The notes: generated from the letters alone by a model not told the origin. Positions 22,378 to 32,818 are shown, numbered from the stretch's first letter. The stretch is 64,000 nt of DNA from Streptomyces polyasparticus (GCF_014493765.1 NZ_JACTVJ010000013.1:186001-250000), one strand, 5' to 3'. Numbers and translations are program-made.

Positions 22378-22406
22378 GGCGCCCGTCCGGTTCAAGGACG
22401 GGCGCC
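22378..22406 (-). terminator. Terminator of lepA
   Basis: Perfect 11-bp stem (22378-22388 with 22396-22406), 7-base loop, followed on the minus strand by TTTTGCG. It lies about 60 bases past the lepA stop. Confidence 0.85.
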
Positions 22407-22467
22407 TCCGGTTGGACCGAGTGGCCCAAGAACGCGCTCTGCGGGGCGGGTTACCGCCCGGGGAGGA

Positions 22468-24330
<1,863 letters not shown>

Positions 24331-24578
24331 GCAGGGTCCTGATTCTTGAGACGTCCGCAGCGTTCTGCGGCCTCGGGTCGGATCGATACGTAGCCTCCAT
24401 GGTCCCATGAGCGGCGGGATGGGCTCGGTTTGGGCCGGTAGGAGTACGGCTGGTACCTTGGACAGCTGTGTCTCACTGCCCTCTAAGCGACGAGGCACTC
24501 GGTATCAAAGACCAGTCCCCAGGATTTTCCCGGGTTTCCGGGCTGTCCGGGGGGCGACGAACCTGTAAAGGCTCTTTC

Positions 24579-24845
24579 GTGGCGAACATCAAGTCCCAGA
24601 TCAAGCGGAACAAGACGAACGAGAAGGCGCGCCAGCGCAACAAGGCCGTCAAGTCCTCGCTCAAGACCGCGATCCGCAAGACCCGTGAGGCGACCGCCGC
24701 CGGTGACGTCGAGAAGGCCACCACGGCCCTCCGCGAGGCCACCCGCAAGCTGGACAAGGCCGTCTCCAAGGGTGTCATCCACAAGAACCAGGCCGCCAAC
24801 AAGAAGTCGGCGCTTGCTTCCAAGGTTGCCTCCCTCAAGGGCTGA
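24579..24845 (+). CDS. rpsT: 30S ribosomal protein S20
   Basis: An 88-residue, very basic helical protein that binds 16S rRNA in 30S assembly. It begins [22 protein letters not shown], typical of S20, and ends ASKVASLKG. The GTG at 24579 gives the family's conserved N-terminus; the open frame further upstream does not resemble protein. The promoter should lie in 24331-24578, shared with divergent lepA. Confidence 0.97.
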   Translation: MANIKSQIKRNKTNEKARQRNKAVKSSLKTAIRKTREATAAGDVEKATTALREATRKLDKAVSKGVIHKNQAANKKSALASKVASLKG

Positions 24846-24972
24846 ACGATCTCTTGATTTGACCGCCGGGACGGACCAAGCGGGCCCTCTCATCCGCTCC
24901 TGACCGGCACCCATGATCCGCACGCGGCCTGCGTTCGCCACGCGGGTGCGGATCGAATTGCTTGCAGTACCG

Positions 24973-25017
24973 AAAGACCCCGCCACCGTCCTTCCCCAGG
25001 ACGTGGGCGGGGTCTTT
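24973..25017. terminator. Bidirectional terminator, rpsT / ABC transporter operon
   Basis: Arms AAAGACCCCGCC (24973-24984) and GGCGGGGTCTTT (25006-25017) flank further partial pairing. It sits between the convergent rpsT and ABC ATPase genes, with T-rich sequence on both exits, so it can serve both. Confidence 0.85.
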
Positions 25018-25031
25018 TGGCGTTACGGGTG

Positions 25032-25784
25032 CTACGGGCGCGACGGGGCCCAGCCGAGGAGCTGTTTTGTGTACGGGTCCCTGGGCGAGGCGAAAAGCTC
25101 GTGTGTGGGCGCGGTCTCGACGAGCCGGCCGCCCGGGGCCATCACGGCGACGCGGTGCGCGACGTGGTGGACGAGGTCCAGGTCGTGGCTGATGAACAGG
25201 TAGCCGAGGCCGAGCCGCTTCTGGAGGCCGGTGAGGAGGTTCACGACGCCGGAGCGCACCGAGGGGTCGAGCGCCGAGACCGGTTCGTCGAGCACCAGGA
25301 GACGGGGGTCGAGAGCGAGCGCGCGGGCGATCCCGGCGCGCTGGCACTGGCCGCCGGACAGCTCGTGCGGCAGCCGGTCCGCATACGCCGGGTCGAGCCC
25401 GACCAGTTCCATCAGCTCGGCGGCCCGGGCGGCACCGGCCGGCCTGCCGTGCACCCGCAGCGGCTCGGTGATGGTGCGGCCGATGGGGGCGCGCGGGTCC
25501 AGCGAGCCATAGGGATCCTGGAAGACCGGCTGGAAGCGGGGGCGCAGGGCCCGCAGCCTGCGGCCCTTCAGGCCGGTCAGCTCCTGGCCCGCGAAGCGCA
25601 CGCTGCTGCCGGGCTCGGGCCCGACGAGTCCGAGCACCGCGAGGGCGGTGGACGACTTGCCCGCCCCTGACTCTCCGATGAGCGCGAGCGTCTCGCCCTC
25701 GTCGACTTGGAAGGAGACCCGGTCGACGACGGTGCGGTCGCCGTGCCGTACGAGCAGATCGGTGACGTCGAGCAGCGGGGTCAT
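25032..25784 (-). CDS. ABC transporter ATPase, peptide/nickel class (DppF/CntF-like)
   Basis: Second ATP-binding subunit (250 residues) of a PepT-family importer. Walker A GESGAGKS, the Q-loop region FQDPYGSLDPR, signature LSGGQCQRAGIARAL, Walker B RLLVLDEPVSALD and switch His in FISHDLDLVHH are all present. The signature has Cys where most homologues have Arg/Gln. Its ATG overlaps the stop of the partner ATPase (ATGA), so the two are translated as a coupled heterodimer. It is last in a four-gene operon. Confidence 0.93.
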   Translation of the reverse strand: MTPLLDVTDLLVRHGDRTVVDRVSFQVDEGETLALIGESGAGKSSTALAVLGLVGPEPGSSVRFAGQELTGLKGRRLRALRPRFQPVFQDPYGSLDPRAPIGRTITEPLRVHGRPAGAARAAELMELVGLDPAYADRLPHELSGGQCQRAGIARALALDPRLLVLDEPVSALDPSVRSGVVNLLTGLQKRLGLGYLFISHDLDLVHHVAHRVAVMAPGGRLVETAPTHELFASPRDPYTKQLLGWAPSRP

Positions 25785-26881
25785 CCGGTGGGCTCCCTGA
25801 GCTGGAGGTCCTGGAGGCCCTGGAGGTCGTAGAGCATGACGGCCGGCATCGGGAGCTGGTGCGCTCGGTGGCAGGCGACGGTGCGCGGGCCCGCCGGATC
25901 GGTCGCGGCGGGTGCCGGCTCTTCGTCCCGGCACACCTGGGCGGCGAGCGGGCAGCGAGGGGCGAAGGCGCAGCCCCGAGGGAGGTCGAGCGGGGACGGC
26001 GGCGTGCCGGCGATGGCGGGCAGGGGGGCCTGCGGGGTGCGGGCGGTGGCGGACAGGGAATCCTGCCCGCGCCGCGCGGTCCCGGTCGTCCGCCATCCCG
26101 GCAGCTTCGACGCCACCAGGCCCGCCGTATACGGGGAGCGCGGGTCGCCGAAGACCTGGTGGGCCGGTCCCGACTCGGCCACGCGGCCCGCGTAGAGGAC
26201 CACGGCCTCGTCGGCGCGGGTCTCGGCGAGCTCCAGGTCGTGGGTGATCAGGAGCAGCGCGGCGCCGCTCGCCGCACGCGCCTGGGCGAGGACGTCGAGG
26301 ACCTGGTCGCGCACCCGGGGGTCGAGCGCGGTCGTGGGCTCGTCCGCGACGATCAGGCCGGGGCCGTTGACCAGGGCCATGGCGATCACGGCGCGCTGGC
26401 GCATCCCGCCGGAGAACTCGTGCGGCAGGGCACGGGCCCGCCGGGCGGCGTCCGCGATGCCCACGCCGTCGAGCGCCGCGACGGCCCTGCGCCGCGCCTC
26501 GGCGCGCGGGACGCGGGCCACCGACCGTACGGCGGCGGCGAGTTGGTCACCCACCGTGTGCACCGGGCTGAGCACGGCGAGGGCGTCCTGCGGCACATAG
26601 GCGATGCGGCGGCCCCACAGCCGCCGGTACACCGATGGGCCCGCTCCGGCGATCTCTTCGCCGTCGAGCCGTACGCTCCCCGAGATGCGGGCGCCGTGCG
26701 GGGGCAGGCCCAGGATCGCCCGGGCCGTCAGGGACTTGCCCGCACCGGACTCGCCGACCAGGGCGGTCGCCTGTCCGGGGCGTACGGCGAAGGAGACACC
26801 GCGTACGGCCTCCGTACCGTCGATGCCGACGCGCAGGCCGCGGACGGCGAGGAGCGGGTCGGCAGAAGAAGCGTGCGTCAA
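25781..26881 (-). CDS. ABC transporter ATPase, peptide/nickel class (DppD/CntD-like)
   Basis: First ATPase subunit (366 residues). Walker A GESGAGKS is at residues 43-50, signature FSGGMRQRAVIAMAL, Walker B LIVADEPTTALD, and switch His in LITHDLELAE. The C-terminal oligopeptide-transporter extension has the expected Cys-rich motif (GCAFAPRCPLAAQVC...C), which in this class can bind an iron-sulfur cluster. About 40 residues of low-complexity linker (TARRGQDSLSATARTPQ) precede it. Both ends overlap neighbours by 4 bases (ATGA), giving tight coupling with the permease and the second ATPase. Confidence 0.93.
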   Translation of the reverse strand: MTHASSADPLLAVRGLRVGIDGTEAVRGVSFAVRPGQATALVGESGAGKSLTARAILGLPPHGARISGSVRLDGEEIAGAGPSVYRRLWGRRIAYVPQDALAVLSPVHTVGDQLAAAVRSVARVPRAEARRRAVAALDGVGIADAARRARALPHEFSGGMRQRAVIAMALVNGPGLIVADEPTTALDPRVRDQVLDVLAQARAASGAALLLITHDLELAETRADEAVVLYAGRVAESGPAHQVFGDPRSPYTAGLVASKLPGWRTTGTARRGQDSLSATARTPQAPLPAIAGTPPSPLDLPRGCAFAPRCPLAAQVCRDEEPAPAATDPAGPRTVACHRAHQLPMPAVMLYDLQGLQDLQLREPTG

Positions 26882-28662
26882 CTTGCCACCTCCACGGGCT
26901 GTTCGACGAGGCGGCCGGGCGTCGGTGCGATACTGACGGCGCTACGGCGGGTGCGCGGCCGCAGGCCCGCGAGGGTCACCGCGAGCGCCGCGAGGAGCGC
27001 GAGTGCGACCGCCGGTGCCAGGGCGGCGACGGGCGCCCGCTCCACGTACAGCCGCGATTCGTCGAGCAGCAGACCCCACTCCGGGGACGGCGGCTGTGCG
27101 CCGAGGCCCAGGAAGCCGAGGGCCGCCAGGGCGAGCGCGACGCCCGGAAGGCGCAGGACCGCGTGCCGGGCGACCGGGCCCGCCACCGCGGGCAGGACGT
27201 GGCGCATGAGGATCCAGGCGGGGCCCGCGCCGATGGCGCGCAGGGCCATGACGTGCGAGCTCGCGCGTACCTCCTGGACGAGGGCGGCCGCGTGCGCGGC
27301 GAGCGGTGGCCAGGAGATGAGGGCCACGGCGAGCGAGGCGCCGAAGGTGCTCGGGCCGGTCAGCGCGGCGACGAGGACGCCGGCGATGACGGGCGGCAGC
27401 GCGTTGGCGATGTCGGCGAGGCCCGCGCCGGCGTTCGGCAGGAAGCCGATCGCGAGCGCGAGCACGAAGGAGACAGCACAGACCGCGAGGGCCACGCCGA
27501 CCGTGGTGGTCGCGCCGTGCCCGAGCCGGGCCAGGACGTCACGGCCGAGCGCGTCCGTGCCGAGCGGGTGCGCGGCGGAGGGGTCGGCCAGGCGCAGGGC
27601 GGTGTCGACGGTGTACGGGTCGCGCAGGAGCCCGGTGCCGATGACAAGGAGGAGTACGGCGGCGAGCGCGGCGGGGACCCGGGCGCGCACCCGGCCGGGC
27701 TGCGGCGCGGGCAGGGTCAGCGCACCGCCCTTGAGCGCGGCGCCGAACAGCCGCCGTCGGACGAGCGCCGCACAGCCGCCCGCCGCAAGCGCGAGGAGCA
27801 GCAGGGCGAGCACGCAGCCCTGGAGCAGCGGCAGATCCTGGGACTTGGCGGCGCCGAGCGCGGTGCGTCCGAGGCCCGGCACCGCGAACACGGTCTCGAC
27901 GGCGACCGCGCCGCCGGTCAGACCGACCACGACCAGGCCGGCCTGGGGCACGAGCGCGGGCAGTGCCCGGCGCAGCGCGGCCGCGACGACCCGGAGCCGG
28001 CTCACGCCGGAGGCCCGCCACACGTCGGTCCAGCGTTCGCGGAACACGGCGGGCAGCGCGTCGTCCACGAGCCGGCCCAGCAGTCCGCCGGCGGGCACGC
28101 CCATGGCGAGAGCGGGCAGGAGAAGGTGCTCGGGTCCCTGCCAGCCGGAGACCGGGAGCGCTCCGGCCCACACCCCGAGGACGATCAACAGGACGGTGGC
28201 CAGGAGGAATTCGGGCACGGCGGCGAGCATCGCGCCGGCCGCTCCTCCCCCGCCGCGCAGGGTGCCGCGCGCACCGCGCACCAGCGCCGGAGCGCAGACG
28301 GCGGATGCCACGAGCAGCGCGACCACCAGCGAGGCGGCCATGAGCGTGAGCGAGACCCCGAGCCCGGAGCGTACGGACGGCAGGACCTCGGCCCCCGACA
28401 CCCAGCTCGTCCCGAGCTCGCCGCGCAGCAGTCCGCCCGCCCAGTCGCCGAGCAGAGCGAACGGCCCCGCCTCCAGGCCGAGATCGCGGCGTACGGCCGC
28501 CAACGCCTCGGCGGTGGGCTCCTGTTCGGCCGAGCGTGCGCGCAGCACGCTGAGCGCCGGGTCCTTGCCGGACAGCCAGGGCAGCAGGCCGACCGTGGCG
28601 ACGACGGCGGTAAGCGCCGCGAGCCGTGCGAGTCCGGCTCGCAGCGCCTTGTTGTTCCTCAT
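26878..28662 (-). CDS. Fused two-domain ABC permease, peptide/nickel class (DppB-DppC fusion)
   Basis: A 594-residue integral membrane protein containing both permease subunits of a PepT-type importer in one chain. The first half (about 1-310) starts with a membrane segment, has the DppB-type periplasmic loop (VRRDLGLEAGPFALLGDW...LGTSWVSG) and an EAA loop VWRASGVSRLRVVAAALRR. The second half (about 325-594) begins with a DppC-type N-terminus, AHPLGTDALGRDVLARL, and carries a second EAA loop MALRAIGAGPAWILMRHVLP. In most organisms these are separate proteins. Fusion fixes a 1:1 heterodimer. Confidence 0.92.
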   Translation of the reverse strand: MRNNKALRAGLARLAALTAVVATVGLLPWLSGKDPALSVLRARSAEQEPTAEALAAVRRDLGLEAGPFALLGDWAGGLLRGELGTSWVSGAEVLPSVRSGLGVSLTLMAASLVVALLVASAVCAPALVRGARGTLRGGGGAAGAMLAAVPEFLLATVLLIVLGVWAGALPVSGWQGPEHLLLPALAMGVPAGGLLGRLVDDALPAVFRERWTDVWRASGVSRLRVVAAALRRALPALVPQAGLVVVGLTGGAVAVETVFAVPGLGRTALGAAKSQDLPLLQGCVLALLLLALAAGGCAALVRRRLFGAALKGGALTLPAPQPGRVRARVPAALAAVLLLVIGTGLLRDPYTVDTALRLADPSAAHPLGTDALGRDVLARLGHGATTTVGVALAVCAVSFVLALAIGFLPNAGAGLADIANALPPVIAGVLVAALTGPSTFGASLAVALISWPPLAAHAAALVQEVRASSHVMALRAIGAGPAWILMRHVLPAVAGPVARHAVLRLPGVALALAALGFLGLGAQPPSPEWGLLLDESRLYVERAPVAALAPAVALALLAALAVTLAGLRPRTRRSAVSIAPTPGRLVEQPVEVAS

Positions 28663-28671
28663 CGGTGGGCG

Positions 28672-30171
28672 CTACTTGATGTACGTGTCGGGCGTGATCA
28701 GTTCACGCTCGCGCGGGTCCTTCGCCGAACCCACCACGTGCGCGGCATCGCCCTGGATGACGCGCTCGTGCAGCATCGGGATCGCGGCGTCGGTGTTGAG
28801 CACGGCGGTCTCGGCGTCGAGCACGGCGGCGCGGCGCGCGTCTCCGGCGGCGGTCTCCTCGGCGGTACGTACCGCCTCGTCCACGCCCGTATCGGCGAGC
28901 TGGGAGATGTTGAAGGAGCCGTCGCTCATGAAGTCGCTGTGCAGATACGCGGCCGGGTCACCGGAGTCGATGACGGTGGCGCGCGACAGGATGAAGGCGT
29001 CGAAGGCGCCGGCGAGCGCGTCGGCCTCGATGTTGGCGTACTCGCGCACCTCCAGCTTCACCTCGAACCCGGCGTCCTGGAGCTGCTGCTGGAGCGTGGC
29101 GGCCACCTCGGGCAGCTCGGCGCGGTCGGTGAAGGTGCCGATGGTGATCACGTCGTCGGCCGGCTTCGCGGCGCGTGCGGCGCCGGTGCGCCCCTCGCGC
29201 TGCTCGGCCGCCCACGGCAGGGCGGGGCCGAGCAGGCCTTCGGCGACATCGGCGCGGCCCTCGTAGACACCCTTCACGAGGGCTTCGGCGTCGATGGCCT
29301 CGCGGGCCGCGGCGCGCTGCCCTGCGTCGCGGAAGACGCCCTTCTCGGTGTTGAGGTACAGGGTGTTGGTGCGCGGCATCGGCACCTCGGTGATCTGGTC
29401 CTGCGCGAGCAGCGAGGCCTGCGAGACGGGAATCGCCTCGACGATGTCGGCCGCGCCGCTGCGCAGGGCGGCGGCGCGCGCGGCACCGTCGGGCACGAAC
29501 GTGACGTCGATCCCGGCGGCCTTCGCGCGCCCGCCCCAGTACTTCTCGTAACGGTCGAGGGTCGCCGACGAGGCACCGTCCGCCTTCTTCAGGACGAAGG
29601 CACCGGTCCCCGCGCCGACCGGGTTCACCGTTTTCCCCTCGTACGCCTTGGCCGCGAGGATCGACAGCTGCGGCGAGGAGAGCCGCTGCGGTACGAGCGG
29701 GTCGGGCTCGCCCGTGGTGACGGTGACGGTGTCGCCCTTCGCGGTGGCCTTGAAGTCGACGCCGTCGAGGATGCGCGGCTTGGGCGCCGCGCCGGCCGCC
29801 TCGGTCAGGGAGCGCTCGACGGCCTCGGCGGTCAGCGAGGTTCCGTCGTGGAAGGTCACCCCGTCGCGGATGGTGAAGGACCAGGTCAGATCGCCGGTAC
29901 GGGTCCACTTGGTGGCGAGCGACGGCTCGGCGTCGCCCTCATCGTCGAGAGTGACGAGGGTCTCGGCGGTGGACCAGCGCGAGAGCTTGAAGGCGTCGTC
30001 GCTGAGCGGGGAGAGCCCGGAGCGGGGCGGGTTCATCATCGCCACGCGTATCCGCTTGCCGTCCGACGCCTCGGCGCCGGCGGAGGTGTCACTCGCGGCG
30101 AAGCAGCCGCTGAGGGCGAGGGCGGAGGTGAGCGCGAGAGCGATCGGAGGCAGGGGCTTACGCAGGCGCAC
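28672..30171 (-). CDS. Family 5 extracellular solute-binding lipoprotein
   Basis: Substrate-binding protein (499 residues) of the peptide/nickel/metallophore class. The lipobox LALSGC puts the lipidated cysteine at residue 23. The SBP_bac_5 signature is seen as EPSLATKWTRTGDLTWSFTI and VTFHDGTSLTAEAVERSL. The GTG at 30171 has GGAAG upstream. First gene of the four-gene importer operon; the permease starts 9 bases after its stop. The substrate could be a peptide, nickel or a zinc-metallophore complex; the upstream Zur-like box favours a zinc role. Confidence 0.9.
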   Translation of the reverse strand: MRLRKPLPPIALALTSALALSGCFAASDTSAGAEASDGKRIRVAMMNPPRSGLSPLSDDAFKLSRWSTAETLVTLDDEGDAEPSLATKWTRTGDLTWSFTIRDGVTFHDGTSLTAEAVERSLTEAAGAAPKPRILDGVDFKATAKGDTVTVTTGEPDPLVPQRLSSPQLSILAAKAYEGKTVNPVGAGTGAFVLKKADGASSATLDRYEKYWGGRAKAAGIDVTFVPDGAARAAALRSGAADIVEAIPVSQASLLAQDQITEVPMPRTNTLYLNTEKGVFRDAGQRAAAREAIDAEALVKGVYEGRADVAEGLLGPALPWAAEQREGRTGAARAAKPADDVITIGTFTDRAELPEVAATLQQQLQDAGFEVKLEVREYANIEADALAGAFDAFILSRATVIDSGDPAAYLHSDFMSDGSFNISQLADTGVDEAVRTAEETAAGDARRAAVLDAETAVLNTDAAIPMLHERVIQGDAAHVVGSAKDPRERELITPDTYIK

Positions 30172-30180
30172 GGCACTTCT

Positions 30181-30209
30181 TCCAGGGGCAGGGACGGGTC
30201 GCCCCTGGA
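30181..30209 (-). promoter_or_regulatory. 5'-leader hairpin overlapping the Shine-Dalgarno region
   Basis: Nine-base perfect arms TCCAGGGGC / GCCCCTGGA separated by 11 bases lie about 10 bases before the solute-binding protein start. The downstream arm includes the GGA that begins the GGAAG ribosome-binding site, so folding could lower translation. Confidence 0.5.
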
Positions 30210-30256
30210 CACGGGGGCAGGCGCGACCGCTGTACGTCCGTCGGACCCTAGCATTA

Positions 30257-30271
30257 TGACAATCGTTTTCA
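30257..30271 (-). promoter_or_regulatory. Zur-box-like palindrome upstream of the ABC importer
   Basis: On the coding strand the 15-mer reads TGAAAACGATTGTCA. This is very close to the actinobacterial Zur operator TGAAAATGATTTTCA (13 of 15 positions as I recall the consensus), with five of seven symmetric pairs intact. It lies about 86 bases upstream of the solute-binding protein start, just before a TAGGGT -10-like element, so a bound repressor would block the promoter. Fur/DmdR-type boxes fit less well. Confidence 0.6.
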
Positions 30272-30325
30272 CTAACAGTCCGACCGGTGCCGCGGCCGGA
30301 CCTTGCTGAGGTGCTGCCTCTGCGG

Positions 30326-31315
30326 TCAGCGGCCCCGCGAGGCGCGGGCCGCCCGGGCCACCGTGACGACCGCCTTCTCCAGGGCGTACTCCGGGTCGTC
30401 GCCGCCGCCCTTGACGCCGGCGTCGGCCTCCGCGACGGCGCGCAGCGCGATCGCCACCCCGTCCGGGGTCCAGCCGCGCATCTGCTGGCGGACACGGTCG
30501 ATCTTCCAGGGCGGCATGCCCAACTCCCGTGCCAGATCGGCCGGCCGGCCGCCGCGGGCCGAGGAGAGCTTGCCGATGGCGCGTACGCCCTGGGCGAGGG
30601 CGCTGGTGATCAGGACCGGCGCGACGCCCGTGGACAGCGACCAGCGCAGGGCTTCGAGGGCCTCGGCCGCCCGGCCTTCGACCGCGCGGTCCGCGACCGT
30701 GAAGCTGGAGGCCTCCGCGCGGCCGGTGTAGTAGCGCCCGACGACCGCCTCGTCGATCGTGCCCTCGACATCCGCGACCAGCTGGGAGACCGCGCTCGCG
30801 AGCTCGCGCAGATCGCTGCCGATCGAGTCGACCAGGGCCTGGCAGGCCTCGGGGGTGGCCGAGCGGCCGAGGGTGCGGAACTCGCCCCGTACGAAGGAGA
30901 GCCGGTCCGCGGGCTTGGTCATCTTCGGGCAGGCGACCTCGCGGGCGCCGGCCTTGCGGGCCGCGTCGAGCAGGCCCTTGCCCTTGGCTCCGCCCGCGTG
31001 CAGCAGGACGAGGGTGATCTCCTCGGCGGGAGCGCCGAAGTACGCCTTCACGTCCTTGATCGTGTCCGCGGAGAGGTCCTGCGCATTGCGGACGACCACG
31101 ACCTTGCGCTCCGCGAACAGCGACGGGCTGGTCAACTCGGCCAGCGTGCCGGGCTGGAGCTGGTCGGGGGTGAGGTCGCGGACGTCCGTATCGGCGTCGG
31201 CGGCGCGGGCGGCGGCGACGACCTGCTGAACGGCGCGGTCGAGCAGCAGGTCTTCCTGGCCCACGGCGAGGGTGACGGGGGCGAGCGGGTTGTCTTGTGC
31301 AGCGTTCCTGGCCAT
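30326..31315 (-). CDS. holA: DNA polymerase III subunit delta
   Basis: Clamp-loader delta subunit (329 residues) that opens the beta sliding clamp. It begins MARNAAQDNPLAPVTLAVGQED, with the typical LLLDRAVQQVVAAARA segment and FAERKVVVVRNAQDL. The central AAA-like fold lacks an ATP site, as expected for delta. The C-terminal collar domain contains RELGMPPWKIDRVRQQMRGW. A start six codons upstream is possible but lacks a ribosome-binding site. Confidence 0.94.
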   Translation of the reverse strand: MARNAAQDNPLAPVTLAVGQEDLLLDRAVQQVVAAARAADADTDVRDLTPDQLQPGTLAELTSPSLFAERKVVVVRNAQDLSADTIKDVKAYFGAPAEEITLVLLHAGGAKGKGLLDAARKAGAREVACPKMTKPADRLSFVRGEFRTLGRSATPEACQALVDSIGSDLRELASAVSQLVADVEGTIDEAVVGRYYTGRAEASSFTVADRAVEGRAAEALEALRWSLSTGVAPVLITSALAQGVRAIGKLSSARGGRPADLARELGMPPWKIDRVRQQMRGWTPDGVAIALRAVAEADAGVKGGGDDPEYALEKAVVTVARAARASRGR

Positions 31316-31402
31316 TGCCGACAAGGATCCCATGGGGCACTGACAGTCGGGTACGGGCGCGGGGCGGGCGGGAGGTGGGGGTGGGGTCGCGGAGGCGTGG
31401 GG

Positions 31403-31462
31403 TCGCGAGGGCACGGTTCGCGAGGGCACGGTTCGCGAGGGCACGGGTCGCGAGGGCGCGCG
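31403..31462. repeat. Four tandem 15-bp repeats upstream of holA
   Basis: Unit TCGCGAGGGCACGGT at 31403, 31418, 31433 and 31448, the last two copies diverging slightly. They sit in the gap between divergent holA and the alpha/beta hydrolase gene and do not lie in a convincing gene. Confidence 0.85.
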
Positions 31463-31536
31463 AACATTCGTACAAGACCGGGTGCGGGTGGTGCGCGCAC
31501 CATCCCCGTATGGCTACTGCTGAGGAATCCCGCTTC

Positions 31537-32364
31537 ATGCAAGGGATGCAGGTGATCCGGGAAGGTCGGCGCGGGGCGCCCCCGCTCGTCCTGCTCCACG
31601 GGTCGGGGGCGTCGGGCGCCGCGTGGGGCCCGATGAGCGCGCTGCTGAGCGCGCAGCGCGACGTCGTACGGGTCGACCTGCCGGGCTGTGGGAAGTCACC
31701 GTCCGCGCCGACTTACGCGGTGTCCGCGCAGGCAGACCGGGTGGCGGCACTCCTGGACGAGCTCGGGCTGCGGCGGGCCGCCGTCGCCGGGCACTCCAGC
31801 GGGGGCTATGTCGCCACCGCGCTCGCCGAACAGCGCCCCGATCTGGTCGGTTCGCTCGCGCTGATCAGCACGGGGCCCGGGCTCGACGCGCTGCTGCCGG
31901 AGCCGTTCGTGCTGCGTGCCCTGCTCGGGCCGCCGTTCGGTCCGCTGCTGTGGGCGCTGCGCCCGGACGGCATGATCCGCAAGGGCGTCCAGGCGACGGC
32001 CGTCCGCCCTGTCGACGTGCCGGACGAGCTCGTCGCGGGGGTGCAGGGGATCACGTATCGCACGTTCAGGAAGGTACTGCGCGCGAACGGCGCGTACCTC
32101 ACCGCGCGGAACGTGCCCGAGCGTCTCGCCGCCCTGTCCGAACCCGTGCCGGTGCTCGTGGTCTTCGGGGACGCCGATCCGCGCTGGGATCCTGCCTCGG
32201 CCCGGCGCTACGAGAAGGTGCCGGGCGCGCGCGTCGAGATGCTGGCCGGGGTCGGGCATCTGCCGCCGCTCGAGGCGCCCGAGGCCACGGGTGAACTGCT
32301 GCTTGCGTTCACGGCGGCCGGCGGTCCCGGGCTCGGCCTCGGGTCGGCGCCGGTGGCCACGTGA
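31537..32364 (+). CDS. Alpha/beta hydrolase
   Basis: A 275-residue alpha/beta-hydrolase fold protein. The oxyanion-side motif LLHGSGASGAAWG, nucleophile elbow GHSSGG (Ser87), acid in VVFGDADPRWD and catalytic His in GVGHLPPLEAP make a full triad. The ATG at 31537 has GAGGAA 9 bases upstream; an in-frame ATG at 31510 lacks a ribosome-binding site. Substrate is unknown. The sequence resembles general esterase/haloperoxidase-like members. Confidence 0.87.
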   Translation: MQGMQVIREGRRGAPPLVLLHGSGASGAAWGPMSALLSAQRDVVRVDLPGCGKSPSAPTYAVSAQADRVAALLDELGLRRAAVAGHSSGGYVATALAEQRPDLVGSLALISTGPGLDALLPEPFVLRALLGPPFGPLLWALRPDGMIRKGVQATAVRPVDVPDELVAGVQGITYRTFRKVLRANGAYLTARNVPERLAALSEPVPVLVVFGDADPRWDPASARRYEKVPGARVEMLAGVGHLPPLEAPEATGELLLAFTAAGGPGLGLGSAPVAT

Positions 32365-32377
32365 CACCCGGCCGGAC

Positions 32378-32449
32378 TTCTACGGGTCCTTGTGCTTCTA
32401 CGGATCCTGGCGCTTCTACGGGTCCTGTCGCTTCTACGGGTCCTCGCGC
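32378..32449. repeat. Four tandem 18-bp repeats with in-frame stop codons
   Basis: Units begin TTCTACGG at 32378, 32396, 32414 and 32432. On the minus strand each contains GACCCGTAG or GATCCGTAG, so the stop codon of the 81-residue acidic protein at 32434 is itself inside one unit and is followed by three more in-frame stops. Confidence 0.9.
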
Positions 32450-32679
32450 CAGCCCTCGAACTCGGCGGCGAACGCGTCGAGTTCGGCCGGATCGAGGGCA
32501 TCCTCGGCGTCGGCCAGGACCACAAGCCACTGGGCGTCCTCGGCGTCGTCCTCGCCGGCCAGGGCATCCCGTACGAGCTGAGGCTCCTCCGAGATGCCGA
32601 AGCGGGCGGGCAGGGCCTCGGCCAGTTCTTCCGCGGTGTCCCGGTCGGGCAGCACCAGGACATGTCGTACGTCGCTCAC
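32434..32679 (-). CDS. Small acidic cytoplasmic protein of unknown function
   Basis: 81 residues from a GTG (MSDVRHVLVLPDRDTAEELA), strongly acidic (AEDALDPAELDAFAAEFEGW). An alpha/beta pattern with WLVVLAD in the middle suggests a small ferredoxin-like or swivelling fold. No metal or nucleotide motif is seen. The 3' end is formed by the first copy of an 18-bp tandem repeat. Gene status is supported by codon-position G/C bias and an amino-terminal LVLPD strand typical of real proteins. Confidence 0.68.
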   Translation of the reverse strand: MSDVRHVLVLPDRDTAEELAEALPARFGISEEPQLVRDALAGEDDAEDAQWLVVLADAEDALDPAELDAFAAEFEGWREDP

Positions 32680-32735
32680 CTGGCCATTCTCGCGCACGGG
32701 TCGGGCTCTGCGGATTCGGATCGCTTGGGTGGGGT

Positions 32736-32818
32736 GAGTGAGCGTGAGGGGGGTGCGAGCGAGTGTGAGGGGGGTGCGAGCGATCGTGACGGGGGTGCGA
32801 GCGATCGTGACGGGGGCG
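32736..32818. repeat. Tandem 21-bp repeats
   Basis: About four copies of a 21-base unit around GGGGTGCGAGCGATCGTGACG (copies near 32732, 32753, 32774, 32795). They lie in the 282-base gap between the YceI gene and the acidic-protein gene. No gene is convincing here. Confidence 0.8.

Noticed and set aside
25859-30309. Two very long plus-strand open frames opposite the ABC transporter operon
   Set aside because: Both are Arg/Ala/Gly-rich shadows of four genes with complete ATPase, permease and lipoprotein motifs on the minus strand.
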